Counted from the stretch's first letter, positions 27,692-36,786 are shown. The stretch: 64,000 nt of DNA from an uncultured Winogradskyella sp. (GCF_947498005.1 NZ_CANMIW010000003.1:372001-436000); one strand, 5' to 3'. The notes: generated by a model not told the origin, from the letters alone. Made by a program: numbers and translations.

Positions 27692-30241
27692 ATGGATGAT
27701 AATTTTTCACCAAGAGTAAAAGATGTAATTGCTTATAGCAAAGAAGAAGCCTTGCGTTTAGGTCATGATTTTATTGGTACTGAGCATTTAATGCTTGGTC
27801 TTTTAAGAGACGGTAACGGAAAGGCTATAGATATTTTAGGTGCGTTAGAGGTAGATCTCAACCACCTTAGACGTAAAGTAGAGATTCTAAGTCCTGCAAA
27901 CCCAAATATCGTTACAACGTCTAACGAGAAGAAGAACTTGCATTTAACAAGGCAAGCAGAGCGTGCATTAAAAACAACTTTTTTAGAAGCTAAACTGTTT
28001 CAGAGCACCTCAATAAACACAGCGCATTTATTATTGTGCATTTTAAGGAATGAAAATGATCCTACTACAAAGCTTTTAAATAAGCTTAAAGTGGATTATG
28101 ATAACGTAAAAGAAGAATTTAAATCTATGGCAACGAGCGAAGATGATTATTTAGAAACTCCAAAAGCAGAGTCGTTTTCTGATGATGATATTAACGAAGA
28201 GGAAGATGCAAAGCAAAATCCATTCGGTGGACAAGCTGGCAAAACCAATAAGAAATCAAAAACACCTGTATTAGATAATTTTGGAAGAGACTTAACTGTA
28301 CTTGCAGAAGAAGGTAAATTAGATCCTGTTGTAGGACGAGAAAAAGAAATACAACGTGTATCTCAAATTTTAAGTCGAAGAAAGAAAAACAATCCTTTAT
28401 TAATAGGAGAACCTGGTGTTGGTAAATCTGCAATAGCAGAAGGCTTAGCGCTGAGAATTGTAAAAAGAAAAGTATCACGTACCTTATTTAATAAACGTGT
28501 TGTGACTTTAGATTTAGCGAGCTTAGTTGCTGGTACTAAATATAGAGGTCAGTTTGAGGAACGCATGAAAGCCGTTATGAACGAATTAGAAAAGAATGAC
28601 GACATTATTCTTTTTATTGATGAAATTCATACCATAGTTGGCGCAGGTGGAGCAACCGGAAGCTTAGATGCCTCTAATATGTTTAAACCAGCATTAGCAA
28701 GAGGCGAAATACAATGTATTGGTGCCACTACTTTAGATGAGTATAGACAATATATTGAAAAGGATGGTGCTTTGGAACGTCGTTTTCAAAAAGTAATTGT
28801 TGAGCCAACTTCTGTAGAAGAAACTATAGAAATACTTAATAATATTAAAGGTAAATACGAAGAGCATCACAATGTTGATTATACAGATGAAGCTATTGAA
28901 GCTTGTGTAAAATTAACTAACCGTTATATGACAGAACGATTTCTTCCAGACAAAGCTATTGATGCTTTAGACGAGGCTGGTTCTCGTGTTCATATTACCA
29001 ATATTGATGTGCCAAAACAAATTCTTGAATTAGAAAAGAAGCTTGAAGAAGTTAAAGAAACTAAGAATAGTGTTGTTAAAAAACAGAAATACGAAGAAGC
29101 TGCTAAGCTAAGAGATGATGAAAAACGTCTTGAAAAAGAACTAGCAACGGCACAAGAAAAATGGGAAGAAGAAACCAAACAACATAAAGAAGTTGTAACG
29201 GAAGATAACGTCGCTGATGTAGTCTCAATGATGACAGGTATTCCTGTAAATAAAATTGCACAAACTGAAATTAACAAGTTATCTCAATTACCAGACCTTA
29301 TTAAAGGAAAAGTAATTGGTCAAGATCAAGCGGTTGCAAAAGTGGTTAAAGCAATTCAGAGAAACAGAGCTGGACTTAAAGATCCCAATAAACCAATTGG
29401 TTCATTTATATTCTTAGGTCAAACAGGTGTAGGAAAAACACAATTAGCTAAAGTATTAGCAAGAGAGTTATTTGATAGTGATGATGCATTAGTAAGAATT
29501 GACATGAGTGAATACATGGAGAAATTTGCTATCTCTCGTTTAATTGGAGCACCTCCTGGATACGTTGGCTATGAAGAAGGCGGTCAATTAACTGAAAAAA
29601 TAAGACGTAAGCCTTACGCTGTTGTCTTATTAGATGAAATTGAAAAAGCACATCCAGATGTTTTTAATATGTTATTGCAAGTTTTAGACGATGGTTATTT
29701 AACAGATAGTTTAGGACGTAAAATTGATTTTAGAAATACAATTATTATAATGACCTCTAATATTGGAGCTAGAAAACTTAAAGATTTCGGTTCTGGTGTC
29801 GGTTTCGGAACTTCTGCTGCAATAGCTCAAGAGTCTGATCATGCAAAAGCTGTAATAGAAAATGCGCTTAAAAAAGCATTTGCTCCTGAATTCTTAAATA
29901 GAATTGATGATGTTATTGTCTTCAATGCGTTAGAAAAAGAAGATATAGGAAAAATAATTGATATTGAGCTTGTAAAGTTAATTGACAGAATCAAAGATTT
30001 AGGATACAATCTTAAATTAACGAGTAAAGCAAAAGACTATATAGCTGATAAAGGATTTGACAAACAATATGGTGCAAGACCTTTAAATAGAGCTATTCAG
30101 AAGTACGTTGAAGATGCTCTAGCTGAGGAAATTATCAATTCTAAAATCCATGAAGGTGATACAATCACTATGGATTTAGATGAAAAAAATGATGAATTAA
30201 GTATTAAAATTAAATCATCTAGTAAAACTACAGAATCTTAA
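27692..30241 (+). CDS. clpC: ATP-dependent Clp protease ATP-binding subunit ClpC
   Basis: An 849-residue unfoldase that feeds proteins to ClpP. The N-terminal double Clp-N repeat spans about 1-145, the first AAA+ module has GEPGVGKSA and [14 protein letters not shown], and a UVR-like coiled middle (about 430-490, [22 protein letters not shown]) separates it from the second module with [13 protein letters not shown] and [14 protein letters not shown]. The loop SGVGFG near 705 is at the place of the ClpP-binding VGF tripeptide. A purine-rich AGAAAGGAAA lies before the ATG, unusually strong for this genome. It is divergent from gyrA and followed by a terminator. Confidence 0.95.
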   Translation: MDDNFSPRVKDVIAYSKEEALRLGHDFIGTEHLMLGLLRDGNGKAIDILGALEVDLNHLRRKVEILSPANPNIVTTSNEKKNLHLTRQAERALKTTFLEAKLFQSTSINTAHLLLCILRNENDPTTKLLNKLKVDYDNVKEEFKSMATSEDDYLETPKAESFSDDDINEEEDAKQNPFGGQAGKTNKKSKTPVLDNFGRDLTVLAEEGKLDPVVGREKEIQRVSQILSRRKKNNPLLIGEPGVGKSAIAEGLALRIVKRKVSRTLFNKRVVTLDLASLVAGTKYRGQFEERMKAVMNELEKNDDIILFIDEIHTIVGAGGATGSLDASNMFKPALARGEIQCIGATTLDEYRQYIEKDGALERRFQKVIVEPTSVEETIEILNNIKGKYEEHHNVDYTDEAIEACVKLTNRYMTERFLPDKAIDALDEAGSRVHITNIDVPKQILELEKKLEEVKETKNSVVKKQKYEEAAKLRDDEKRLEKELATAQEKWEEETKQHKEVVTEDNVADVVSMMTGIPVNKIAQTEINKLSQLPDLIKGKVIGQDQAVAKVVKAIQRNRAGLKDPNKPIGSFIFLGQTGVGKTQLAKVLARELFDSDDALVRIDMSEYMEKFAISRLIGAPPGYVGYEEGGQLTEKIRRKPYAVVLLDEIEKAHPDVFNMLLQVLDDGYLTDSLGRKIDFRNTIIIMTSNIGARKLKDFGSGVGFGTSAAIAQESDHAKAVIENALKKAFAPEFLNRIDDVIVFNALEKEDIGKIIDIELVKLIDRIKDLGYNLKLTSKAKDYIADKGFDKQYGARPLNRAIQKYVEDALAEEIINSKIHEGDTITMDLDEKNDELSIKIKSSSKTTES

Positions 30242-30265
30242 ATTACTTCAACTTTATTATAAAAA

Positions 30266-30292
30266 ACTCCTTCCTTATGAGGGAGTTTTTTG
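30266..30292 (+). terminator. Terminator of clpC
   Basis: ACTCCTTC (30266-30273) pairs with GAGGGAGT (30279-30286), with one G-U pair and a 5-base loop, followed by TTTTTG. It ends the clpC transcript 25 bases after the stop. Confidence 0.8.
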
Positions 30293-30321
30293 TATTTTAG
30301 AGATTATACTTAAAATAAGTA

Positions 30322-30702
30322 ATGGAAAAAACTGTACAAATAGAATTCTGCACTATCAATTTTTATGAGGATTATATAGTGACAATTATGAATGAAGGAG
30401 TTCATGTAGACAGATACCACAATGAGACACTTATTAATATGGCTGAAGAATATTACAATGGTAAACCATTTGTTTATATCACACACAGAATTAATTCATA
30501 CTCTGTTAACCCAAATATTTATAAAACCACATCAAAAATGAGAAGCTTAGCTGGTTTTGCTGTAGTTTCTGAAGACTTTAAAGCGATTAAAAATGCACAA
30601 ATAGAAAAGTTATTTTTAAATAAACCCTTCGGTATTTTTTCAAATTTAGAAGATGCTATTTCATGGAAAGACGAAGTGATTAAATTAGATATTACTGATT
30701 AG
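30322..30702 (+). CDS. Hypothetical protein, SpoIIAA/STAS-like
   Basis: A 126-residue soluble protein. Its pattern of strands and helices (VQIEFCTINFYEDYIVTIMNEG at the start, FVYITHRINSYSVNP in the middle, then KAIKNAQIEKLFL and IFSNLEDAISW) is like the small SpoIIAA/STAS-like proteins of Bacteroidota that follow a STAS-type fold. The phosphorylated Ser of anti-anti-sigma factors is not identifiable. Function unknown. It stands alone between the clpC terminator and the converging HxlR gene. Confidence 0.65.
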   Translation: MEKTVQIEFCTINFYEDYIVTIMNEGVHVDRYHNETLINMAEEYYNGKPFVYITHRINSYSVNPNIYKTTSKMRSLAGFAVVSEDFKAIKNAQIEKLFLNKPFGIFSNLEDAISWKDEVIKLDITD

Positions 30703-30733
30703 GTCTACTTTACTCAAATATTTCAAAATGTTT

Positions 30734-31072
30734 TTAACTATATTTTTTCTCACTAACAACGGAAACTCCCCAATCAGCAATAGATTGAATTAATGGTATC
30801 AATGTTTCTCCTAATTCAGTTAAAGAATATTCCACTTTTAGTGGTGGTTTAGACGTATAAACCTTCCTTTTAATTACACCATCTTCTTCTAAAGTCTTTA
30901 ATTGTAGGCTTAAAGTGCGCTCCGTAACGGATGGTATTTCCTTTCGTAACTCATTATAGCGTAAAGTTTTATTTATTAAGTGAAATAAAATTACAGTCTT
31001 CCACTTGCCTCCTATAATACCCATTGTAAGACTAGTGCAGCAAGGATACTCTTTTCCTTTGAATTTATGCAT
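30734..31072 (-). CDS. HxlR-family transcriptional regulator
   Basis: A 112-residue winged-helix regulator of the HxlR/YodB/HypR type, many of which sense quinones, aldehydes or hypochlorite by cysteine thiols. The core is GGKWKTVILFHLINKTLRYNELRKEI, then the recognition helix in ERTLSLQLKTLEEDGVI, then the wing KPPLKVEYSLTELG. Two adjacent cysteines (CC at 11-12) precede the fold, one at the position of the sensing Cys of YodB-like proteins. It faces a nitroreductase gene, and two copies of the same palindrome lie on the two promoters, which argues for autoregulation and control of the neighbour. Confidence 0.92.
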   Translation of the reverse strand: MHKFKGKEYPCCTSLTMGIIGGKWKTVILFHLINKTLRYNELRKEIPSVTERTLSLQLKTLEEDGVIKRKVYTSKPPLKVEYSLTELGETLIPLIQSIADWGVSVVSEKKYS

Positions 31073-31090
31073 AATACATTTTTAATGTTA

Positions 31091-31121
31091 CAAAAGTACA
31101 TCACTATACTTAATTATACAA
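31091..31121 (-). promoter_or_regulatory. Promoter of the HxlR regulator gene
   Basis: On the minus strand TTG (complement of 31119-31121), a 20-base spacer and TACTTTTG (complement of 31091-31098) make a perfect consensus promoter. The operator at 31120-31138 overlaps its -33 part. Confidence 0.78.
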
Positions 31122-31138
31122 CTATACTTTTTATAGTT
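31120..31138. promoter_or_regulatory. HxlR operator 1
   Basis: AACTAT-N7-ATAGTT with spacer ACTTTTT. It overlaps the -33 element of the regulator's own promoter. The same word with one spacer difference recurs at 31258-31276, and a decayed half site with ACTATACTT lies at 31103-31111. Confidence 0.7.
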
Positions 31139-31225
31139 TATTTAACATAGTCTTGAATCCTTCGATATCATTGAGTTAAAACCATTTTAATAATAATTAT
31201 TTTGTACTATCATTTTTGACCGTTC

Positions 31226-31256
31226 TTGTATAAAAAATTTACTATACATACTTTTG
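31226..31256 (+). promoter_or_regulatory. Promoter of the nitroreductase gene
   Basis: TTG at 31226-31228, a 20-base spacer and TACTTTTG at 31249-31256 match the consensus completely. Transcription should begin near 31263, inside operator 2, so a bound regulator would block initiation. Confidence 0.75.
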
Positions 31257-31257
31257 T

Positions 31258-31276
31258 CACTATACTTTTGATAGTT
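31258..31276. promoter_or_regulatory. HxlR operator 2
   Basis: CACTAT-N7-ATAGTT with spacer ACTTTTG, identical to operator 1 at 17 of 19 positions. It covers the predicted transcription start of the nitroreductase gene. Confidence 0.7.
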
Positions 31277-31310
31277 AAAATTTTAATCAACTAAAAACAA
31301 GCATTAAATA

Positions 31311-31970
31311 ATGAATTTAAAAGAAATATTAAACTGGAGATACACAACTAAGGAATATGATACAACCAAAAAAATATCTGATTCAGATATGGCTGAAATC
31401 AAAAACTTATTGAGAATGAGTCCGTCTAGCGTCAATCTACAACCTTGGCACTTTATTGTTGCCGAAACTACTGAAGGTAAAGCACGTATTGCCAAAGGAA
31501 CACAAGGCTTTTTTAGTTTCAATGAACCTAAAGTAACTAATGCTTCTGCAGTAGTATTGTTTTGTGTTAAAACTGATGCTGATGATTCATATTACCAACA
31601 CATTGCAGATACTGAAGATAAAAATGGACGTTTTCCAAATGAAGATATTAAAAACGGATTTCTAGGTGCTGTTAAAGCTTTTGCCGGAATACATAAATAC
31701 GATTTAAAAGATTTACAACACTGGATGGAAAAGCAAGTATACCTTAATATTGGAAGTTTCTTACTAGGTGTAGCAACTTTAGGAATTGATGCAACTCCAA
31801 TGGAAGGAATCGATGTAAAAGCTCTGGATGAAGAGTTTGGATTAAGAGAAAAAGGATATACTTCTTTAGTGGCTGTTTCAATTGGCTATAGAGCAGAATC
31901 TGATTTCAATTCCACAGAAAAAACGCCAAAATCTAGATTACCAGAAAGTGAAACTTTCACTGTAATATAA
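31311..31970 (+). CDS. NAD(P)H-dependent nitroreductase (NfsB-like)
   Basis: A 219-residue FMN flavoprotein of the oxygen-insensitive nitroreductase family that reduces quinones, nitro compounds or enals with two electrons in the cytoplasm. Family blocks are the opening WRYTTKEYDTTKKI, SPSSVNLQPWHFIV near residues 37-50 (FMN contacts), EKQVYLNIGSFLLGVATLGIDATPMEGID and the C-terminal VSIGYRAESD. It is controlled by the divergent HxlR-type regulator and followed 27 bases later by a cupin gene. Such pairs are usual in quinone or electrophile response. Confidence 0.92.
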   Translation: MNLKEILNWRYTTKEYDTTKKISDSDMAEIKNLLRMSPSSVNLQPWHFIVAETTEGKARIAKGTQGFFSFNEPKVTNASAVVLFCVKTDADDSYYQHIADTEDKNGRFPNEDIKNGFLGAVKAFAGIHKYDLKDLQHWMEKQVYLNIGSFLLGVATLGIDATPMEGIDVKALDEEFGLREKGYTSLVAVSIGYRAESDFNSTEKTPKSRLPESETFTVI

Positions 31971-31997
31971 ATTGCTATCGATTTTAAATTCAAAATC

Positions 31998-32831
31998 ATG
32001 AAAAATCAATTTTTAATAGTATTAGCAATTGCCACAACCGTATTTACTCAGGCACAAACGCCAACCACAGATAATATTAAGTCTGTGAATGAAGTTGTAA
32101 CTGCAGACAACGTGGAATGGGGTTGGTTAAATCCGCTACGAGGCAATAAAAGTCCAGCAGCAGGAAAACTTTGGGGAGACAGAACAAAAAACGAACCAGC
32201 AGGATTCTTAGTAAAATTCAATAAAGGATTTTCTTCACCACCACATATTCACAATATTACGTATCGTAGTATAGTAATTAAAGGATTGTTGCACAATGAT
32301 GACGAACAAGGCGAAAAACAGTGGTTGACAGTAGGTTCTTATTGGCAACAACCGGCAGGAGAAGCCCATATTACAGCTGCTGATGATAATGATAACATGG
32401 CATTTTTAGATATTCAAGAAGGTCCATATTTGGTAAAACCAACATCGGAAGCTTTTGATAATGGTGAGCGTCCTGTCAATGTTGACAAAACAAATTTGGT
32501 TTGGCTAAATGCTAACGATATCGAGTGGGTTTCTTCGAAAAGTAATGTAGAAACCGCTTTTTTATGGGGAACCCACGAAGAAAATCAATTACGTGCAGTA
32601 CTTTTAAAATTACCAGCTGGTTTCAGTGGGAAAATTAAAAACTTGAGTTCAAATTTTAGAGCGGTCGTTATTTCAGGAGGATTAACACTTCAGTTTTCTA
32701 AGAAAGAAGAAAAAAGCAAATTAGAACCTGGATCTTATTTTGGAGTTGAAGAAGATTCTAAATCAATAATAACAACAGATAAAGAAACAGTTATTTATAT
32801 TAGAAGTAACGGAGATTTTAAAGTCAAATAA
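31998..32831 (+). CDS. Exported double-cupin protein (DUF4437-like)
   Basis: A 277-residue protein with a signal peptide (residues 1-20, ending FTQAQ) and two tandem cupin barrels at about 40-150 and 165-270. The first barrel carries PPHIHNITYRSIVIKG and a later GEAHITA, giving a plausible metal site of histidines; the second has WGTHEENQLRAVLLKLP and looks less complete. It resembles the DUF4437 family, whose enzymatic role is unknown. It lies in the same direction as the nitroreductase and is followed by a terminator, so the two are likely one unit. Confidence 0.82.
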   Translation: MKNQFLIVLAIATTVFTQAQTPTTDNIKSVNEVVTADNVEWGWLNPLRGNKSPAAGKLWGDRTKNEPAGFLVKFNKGFSSPPHIHNITYRSIVIKGLLHNDDEQGEKQWLTVGSYWQQPAGEAHITAADDNDNMAFLDIQEGPYLVKPTSEAFDNGERPVNVDKTNLVWLNANDIEWVSSKSNVETAFLWGTHEENQLRAVLLKLPAGFSGKIKNLSSNFRAVVISGGLTLQFSKKEEKSKLEPGSYFGVEEDSKSIITTDKETVIYIRSNGDFKVK

Positions 32832-32850
32832 TTATTGATTAATAGCAGGA

Positions 32851-32884
32851 AAAGCCACAATAAACTGTGGCTTTATTTTTTTTA
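32851..32884 (+). terminator. Terminator after the cupin gene
   Basis: AAAGCCACA (32851-32859) pairs perfectly with TGTGGCTTT (32866-32874), loop ATAAAC, followed by ATTTTTTTT. It closes the nitroreductase-cupin unit. Confidence 0.88.
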
Positions 32885-32912
32885 AATATGTTGTAATTTT
32901 ATAAATAATATT

Positions 32913-33776
32913 ATGGCCAGAACAATTATCGAAAACATTGTAATCACGCAATATAAAAACCAAACGTTTTTTGAGTTTTGCCAGTACACAACCATTCGTT
33001 TTTTTGAAATTGTATATTTCGAAGAAGGCTCAGGAACCATAAAAATTAATGGTAAAACGGTAAAGTATACAGCCAATAGCGTTTTTGTGTTTATTCCTGA
33101 TGATATTTATATCTTAAATCCGGAAACAGAAACTTCTACGGTAGCGATTAAATTTTTAAAGAGTTTTTTCAGAAATACAAGTTCGCAAAATATAAATCTT
33201 CCGGTAAACGATTGGTTTCGTAAAATTGAAGAAATCTTAAATAGTGAAAGTCATGAGCTTCGTGAAATGCAGTTTGAAACCGAAGCAGATCGTTCGCATT
33301 TAGTAGCTTTAGTAAACATGGTTGCAACTGAGTATCTGAATAAGCAATCCTTCGACATCTTCATCATTCAAAATTCATTATCCGTTATTTTACATCTTAT
33401 TGCTCGAAATATTCAATTTATAAACACTTCAGATTCTGTAAAGGAAGTGAAATCGTCTAAAATTCAGCAAATCATCAATTATATCCATTCCAATATTTAT
33501 AATTCTGAATTGCTATCGACTAAAAGTCTAGCTGAAGAATTTCATATGGCAGATAATTACATCAGTGAATATTTCAAAAAACACACCGATGTTTCTTTAA
33601 AAAAGTACATCATCAACTACAAATTAAAACTTGTGGAGACCAGATTGAAGTATACCGATTTGCAATATTCTGAAATTGCAGTAGAACTAGGTTTTACAGA
33701 TTCTAGTCATTTAAACAAAACATTTCAAAGTTATAAAGGCACCAGTTTAAGTGCTTTTAGAGCAAGTTTGGCTTAA
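32913..33776 (+). CDS. AraC-family transcriptional regulator
   Basis: A 287-residue regulator. The N-terminal part (about 20-90) has a cupin-like sensing fold (YFEEGSGTIKINGKTVKYTANSVFVFIPDD), and the C-terminal 100 residues hold the double helix-turn-helix: LSTKSLAEEFHMADNYISEYFKKHTDVS and YSEIAVELGFTDSSHLNKTFQSYKGTS. It is most likely a local activator of the enoyl-CoA hydratase/oxygenase pair that follows 123 bases downstream. The inducer is unknown. Confidence 0.9.
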   Translation: MARTIIENIVITQYKNQTFFEFCQYTTIRFFEIVYFEEGSGTIKINGKTVKYTANSVFVFIPDDIYILNPETETSTVAIKFLKSFFRNTSSQNINLPVNDWFRKIEEILNSESHELREMQFETEADRSHLVALVNMVATEYLNKQSFDIFIIQNSLSVILHLIARNIQFINTSDSVKEVKSSKIQQIINYIHSNIYNSELLSTKSLAEEFHMADNYISEYFKKHTDVSLKKYIINYKLKLVETRLKYTDLQYSEIAVELGFTDSSHLNKTFQSYKGTSLSAFRASLA

Positions 33777-33847
33777 TTTCATACAGAAACCTTTTTTTTT
33801 ACTAATACCACTTTGTTTTCTACCAAAAAAAACCTTGGTGTCTATTT

Positions 33848-33855
33848 TAAATTTG
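33848..33855 (+). promoter_or_regulatory. Probable -7 element before the enoyl-CoA hydratase gene
   Basis: TAAATTTG matches TAnnTTTG. No TTG lies 20 bases upstream; instead two TACCA words spaced 15 bases apart (33806-33810 and 33821-33825) sit where an activator would touch RNA polymerase. This fits a promoter depending on the AraC regulator next door. Confidence 0.4.
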
Positions 33856-33899
33856 CAGTGTAATTAATACACACAAAAAACAATTTAAAAACAGATATC

Positions 33900-34745
33900 A
33901 TGAAATACAAGAACTTTCAAACATTTACAGCAGAACAAAAAGGAGGAATTTTAACCGTAGATATTAACTTCGGACCAGTAAACGTACAGGGACAAGAAAT
34001 GTTAGCAGATTTAAGCAGTCTTTGCTTACGATTAGAACGCGACAGAAGTGTAAAAGTAGTAGTTTTTGAATCTTCAAATTCGGGGTATTGGGTTTGCCAT
34101 TATGATACCGATTTATTAAAAGATTTATCTACAGAAGCCGTTCCAAGAAACGAAATTGAGTTATTAGACTTACAGTCTGTTTTAGAAAGATTAAGCAATG
34201 TACCACAAGCAACCATTGCAAAAATTGAAGGATTTGCACGTGGTGGCGGACACGAAATGGCATTAGCATTAGATATGCGTTTTGCAGCAAGAGGAAAAGC
34301 TAAATTTATGCAAATGGAAGTTGGTATGGGAATCTTACCTTGTGGTGGTGGAGCTTCTCGTATGGCAAGACAAACAGGGTTAGGAAAAGCATTAGAAATT
34401 ATTTTAGGTGCAAGAGATTGGGATGCTGATGAAGCTGAAAAATTCGGAACCATAAATAAAGCCTTAGATGCTGATGAAATTGGACCTTATGTAGATGCTT
34501 TAGCTCAACGTATTTCAAAATTTCCAGCAGATTCTATTACAGCTTCTAAGCGTGCAGTTTATGCATCGGTAGACTTACCAATTAAAGAAGCTTTAAAAAA
34601 AGAAGCATATCAATTATTTCAAGCTACAAGCAAAACTCCTGCCGTAAAACGTTTTCAATATGCAGATGATAATGGTGCGCAATTTAACCATGATAATCAA
34701 AAGAATTGGGAACAAATGGTAATGGATATTCAAGAGGTTAACTAA
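33900..34745 (+). CDS. Enoyl-CoA hydratase/isomerase family protein
   Basis: A 281-residue crotonase-fold protein. The oxyanion-hole regions are ESSNSGYWVCHYD near 57-69 and GFARGGGHEMALALDM near 111-126; both catalytic Glu positions of enoyl-CoA hydratase are occupied (Glu119 and Glu140 in MEVGMGILP). The C-terminal DSITASKRAVY block is normal. It would hydrate or isomerise an acyl-CoA, but the substrate is unknown. It is paired with a 2OG-Fe(II) oxygenase gene 29 bases downstream and an AraC regulator upstream, which is not the usual setting of fatty-acid beta-oxidation. Confidence 0.87.
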   Translation: MKYKNFQTFTAEQKGGILTVDINFGPVNVQGQEMLADLSSLCLRLERDRSVKVVVFESSNSGYWVCHYDTDLLKDLSTEAVPRNEIELLDLQSVLERLSNVPQATIAKIEGFARGGGHEMALALDMRFAARGKAKFMQMEVGMGILPCGGGASRMARQTGLGKALEIILGARDWDADEAEKFGTINKALDADEIGPYVDALAQRISKFPADSITASKRAVYASVDLPIKEALKKEAYQLFQATSKTPAVKRFQYADDNGAQFNHDNQKNWEQMVMDIQEVN

Positions 34746-34774
34746 TCAAAAAATATTAATTTAAAAAATTAGAT

Positions 34775-35737
34775 ATGAAAACAATAGCAAATATAAATGC
34801 ACTTGCTGAAGCTCGTGCTCTACAAGTACCATCAAGAGAATTATCATTAAAACGCGATCCATCAGTTTCAAAATTTTGGAATAATAACCGAAACTTATTA
34901 GAAGACGCTTGGACAGAATGGGAACTAAAAAACAAAGATAAATTATTATTACCAGACGAATCTTTACTAGATCCAAAATTACGTAATGCTATAAACGATG
35001 CTTGGGAAAACCCAGAAAAAGAAGACGTTGTTGCTAACTTATGGGAAGAAATAATTCCTGGTGTTTATGAAACACAGTTTTTTGATTTAGAGCGTTTAGC
35101 AGATTTTCGTAAATATTTAGAAGATGCGGTAAAGTCAGAGATTCCTAAAAGAGCGCCTTACGGTATTCAATTAAACCGTTATGGAATGATATTAGATCCA
35201 AGATCTGAAGGCTATTTGGCAGCACCGAGTTTCCAAGAATTTTACAACACAATTATGAATCGTTTTATGCGTCCGATTGCTCGTTTACTGTTAGGAACTT
35301 ATGGTTATGATAATCAAACCTTTGGTTTTTCTATACAATATAATCCAGATAAAGACAAGGATTTGCATGCACATACAGATGCTTCTTCAGCTACATTAAA
35401 TATTAATACTAACTTACCTGATGAAGAATTTACTGGATCTATAGTTGATTTCTATGATAAAGCTTCAGGTAAAACGGTACAAACAAAGTTTGAACCAGGC
35501 AAAGCCATCATCCATAGAGGAAATGTGCCACACGCCACACACCCAATTACTAGTGGACAACGGAGTAACTTAGTTGTTTGGTTATATGGAGACCAGATGC
35601 AAATACCACGTGGTAGCATAAGTAGTTATGGAAGTGCAGGTAATTCTGCATCTAAGATTATAACATCAGAAAATGTAACAGCTCGTGAACGTTGGAGTGT
35701 ACCAAATAGTCCTAAGGATAGGATTGCACCGTTTTAA
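34775..35737 (+). CDS. 2-oxoglutarate/Fe(II)-dependent oxygenase
   Basis: A 320-residue protein whose C-terminal half is a double-stranded beta-helix dioxygenase. The iron ligands are His200 and Asp202 in HAHTDAS, and a distal His in NVPHATHPI (His253 likely); Arg263 in GQRSNLVVW would bind 2-oxoglutarate. SIQYNPDKDKDLHAHTD and GKAIIHRGNVPHATHP resemble the prolyl 4-hydroxylase/lysyl hydroxylase group. The N-terminal 100 residues are helical and unassigned. It probably hydroxylates a small molecule or a protein side chain; which one is not shown by the sequence. Co-transcribed with the enoyl-CoA hydratase gene. Confidence 0.85.
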   Translation: MKTIANINALAEARALQVPSRELSLKRDPSVSKFWNNNRNLLEDAWTEWELKNKDKLLLPDESLLDPKLRNAINDAWENPEKEDVVANLWEEIIPGVYETQFFDLERLADFRKYLEDAVKSEIPKRAPYGIQLNRYGMILDPRSEGYLAAPSFQEFYNTIMNRFMRPIARLLLGTYGYDNQTFGFSIQYNPDKDKDLHAHTDASSATLNINTNLPDEEFTGSIVDFYDKASGKTVQTKFEPGKAIIHRGNVPHATHPITSGQRSNLVVWLYGDQMQIPRGSISSYGSAGNSASKIITSENVTARERWSVPNSPKDRIAPF

Positions 35738-35756
35738 TAAAGTAATAGAATAATAA

Positions 35757-35820
35757 TTTGTCTGTTCGAGCGCAGTCGAGAACTATTAGTAAAATTTAGA
35801 CTGTACTCGAAAAGACAAAC
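35757..35820. repeat. Imperfect palindrome, REP-like intergenic repeat
   Basis: A left arm from 35757 (TTTGTCTGTTCGAGCGCAGTC) and a right arm ending 35819 pair at about 19 of 23 positions, with some 16 bases between. The GC-richer core TCGAGCGCAGTCGAG stands out from the AT-rich surroundings. It resembles the dispersed palindromes with CTGCGCTCGA cores that I associate with Flavobacteriaceae genomes. It lies between two same-strand genes and, when transcribed, would form a strong hairpin. Confidence 0.6.
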
Positions 35821-35835
35821 AAAAAACAAGTACTT

Positions 35836-36642
35836 ATGAATAAAACTATAATAATCACAGGAAGCACAGACGGCATAGGCAAAGGAACTGCTTTAAAACT
35901 AGCCCAAGAAGGCCATACAGTTTATATACATGGAAGAAGTGAGACAAAAGTGAACAACGTCATTGAAGAAATTAAAGCAGCTTCAAATAACGATAATATA
36001 AAAGGTTTGGTTGCTGACTTTTCAGATTTAAAAGCAGTATCAACTTTAGTAGAACAAATTAAAAAGGAAATTCCAACTGTTGATATACTAATTAATAATG
36101 CAGGCATTTTTAAAAGTCAAGTTGAAAAAACAAAAGACGGTTTAGATATAAGAATGGCTGTCAATTATTTAGCGCCTTCACTATTAACACATGGCATTTT
36201 GTCTAGTATAGAAAATTCTCAATCACCAAGAATTATTAATTTAAGTTCTGCAGCGCAATCTACAGTTAGACCAGCTGTTTTATCAGGAGATGCTACTGTA
36301 AATGAAAGTGAAGCATATGCACAAAGTAAATTAGCATTAACCATGTGGAGTTTCTATTTTGCAAAACAGCATCCCAACATTACCACAATTGCCCTAAATC
36401 CTGGATCGTTACTAAATACAAAAATGGCCAAAGAAGCTTATGGTCAACATTGGTCGCCTGCAGAAAAAGGTGTGAATATCTTATACGATTTAGCAACTTC
36501 GGATGCATATAAAGATGCTACAGGAAAATATTTTGACAACGATAAAGGCGAAAACATTGGTCAATTTGCTTCCGCACATCCAGATGCTTACGATGAATCT
36601 AAAATTACAACCTTATTGAAAGCAACACGTAGTTTGATGTAA
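35836..36642 (+). CDS. Short-chain dehydrogenase/reductase
   Basis: A 268-residue Rossmann-fold oxidoreductase. The cofactor loop is TGSTDGIGKGTA at about residues 8-19, NNAGI follows near 88, and the active site has Ser in INLSSAAQS and the YAQSKLA motif (Tyr and Lys four residues apart). The HGRSE stretch after strand 2 has an Arg that suggests NADPH. It is of the retinol-dehydrogenase-like classical type, but the substrate is unknown. It begins 98 bases after the oxygenase gene, across the palindromic repeat. Confidence 0.9.
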   Translation: MNKTIIITGSTDGIGKGTALKLAQEGHTVYIHGRSETKVNNVIEEIKAASNNDNIKGLVADFSDLKAVSTLVEQIKKEIPTVDILINNAGIFKSQVEKTKDGLDIRMAVNYLAPSLLTHGILSSIENSQSPRIINLSSAAQSTVRPAVLSGDATVNESEAYAQSKLALTMWSFYFAKQHPNITTIALNPGSLLNTKMAKEAYGQHWSPAEKGVNILYDLATSDAYKDATGKYFDNDKGENIGQFASAHPDAYDESKITTLLKATRSLM

Positions 36643-36668
36643 GCTCTTATATCTAAAATTAAATTATT

Positions 36669-36701
36669 AAAGCCCTCAGCATAAAGTTGTGGGCTTTTTA
36701 T
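36669..36701 (+). terminator. Terminator after the SDR gene
   Basis: AAAGCCC (36669-36675) and GGGCTTT (36691-36697) form a 7-bp stem with a 15-base loop followed by TTA. It is moderately strong and ends the 33.9-36.6 kb group. Confidence 0.65.
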
Positions 36702-36786
36702 ATTTTAATTTAATTATCTCATAATCAATATTTTAAACAACAGTAATAGTTCTTTAAACATTTTTAACAATCATTTAACTTCGTTT

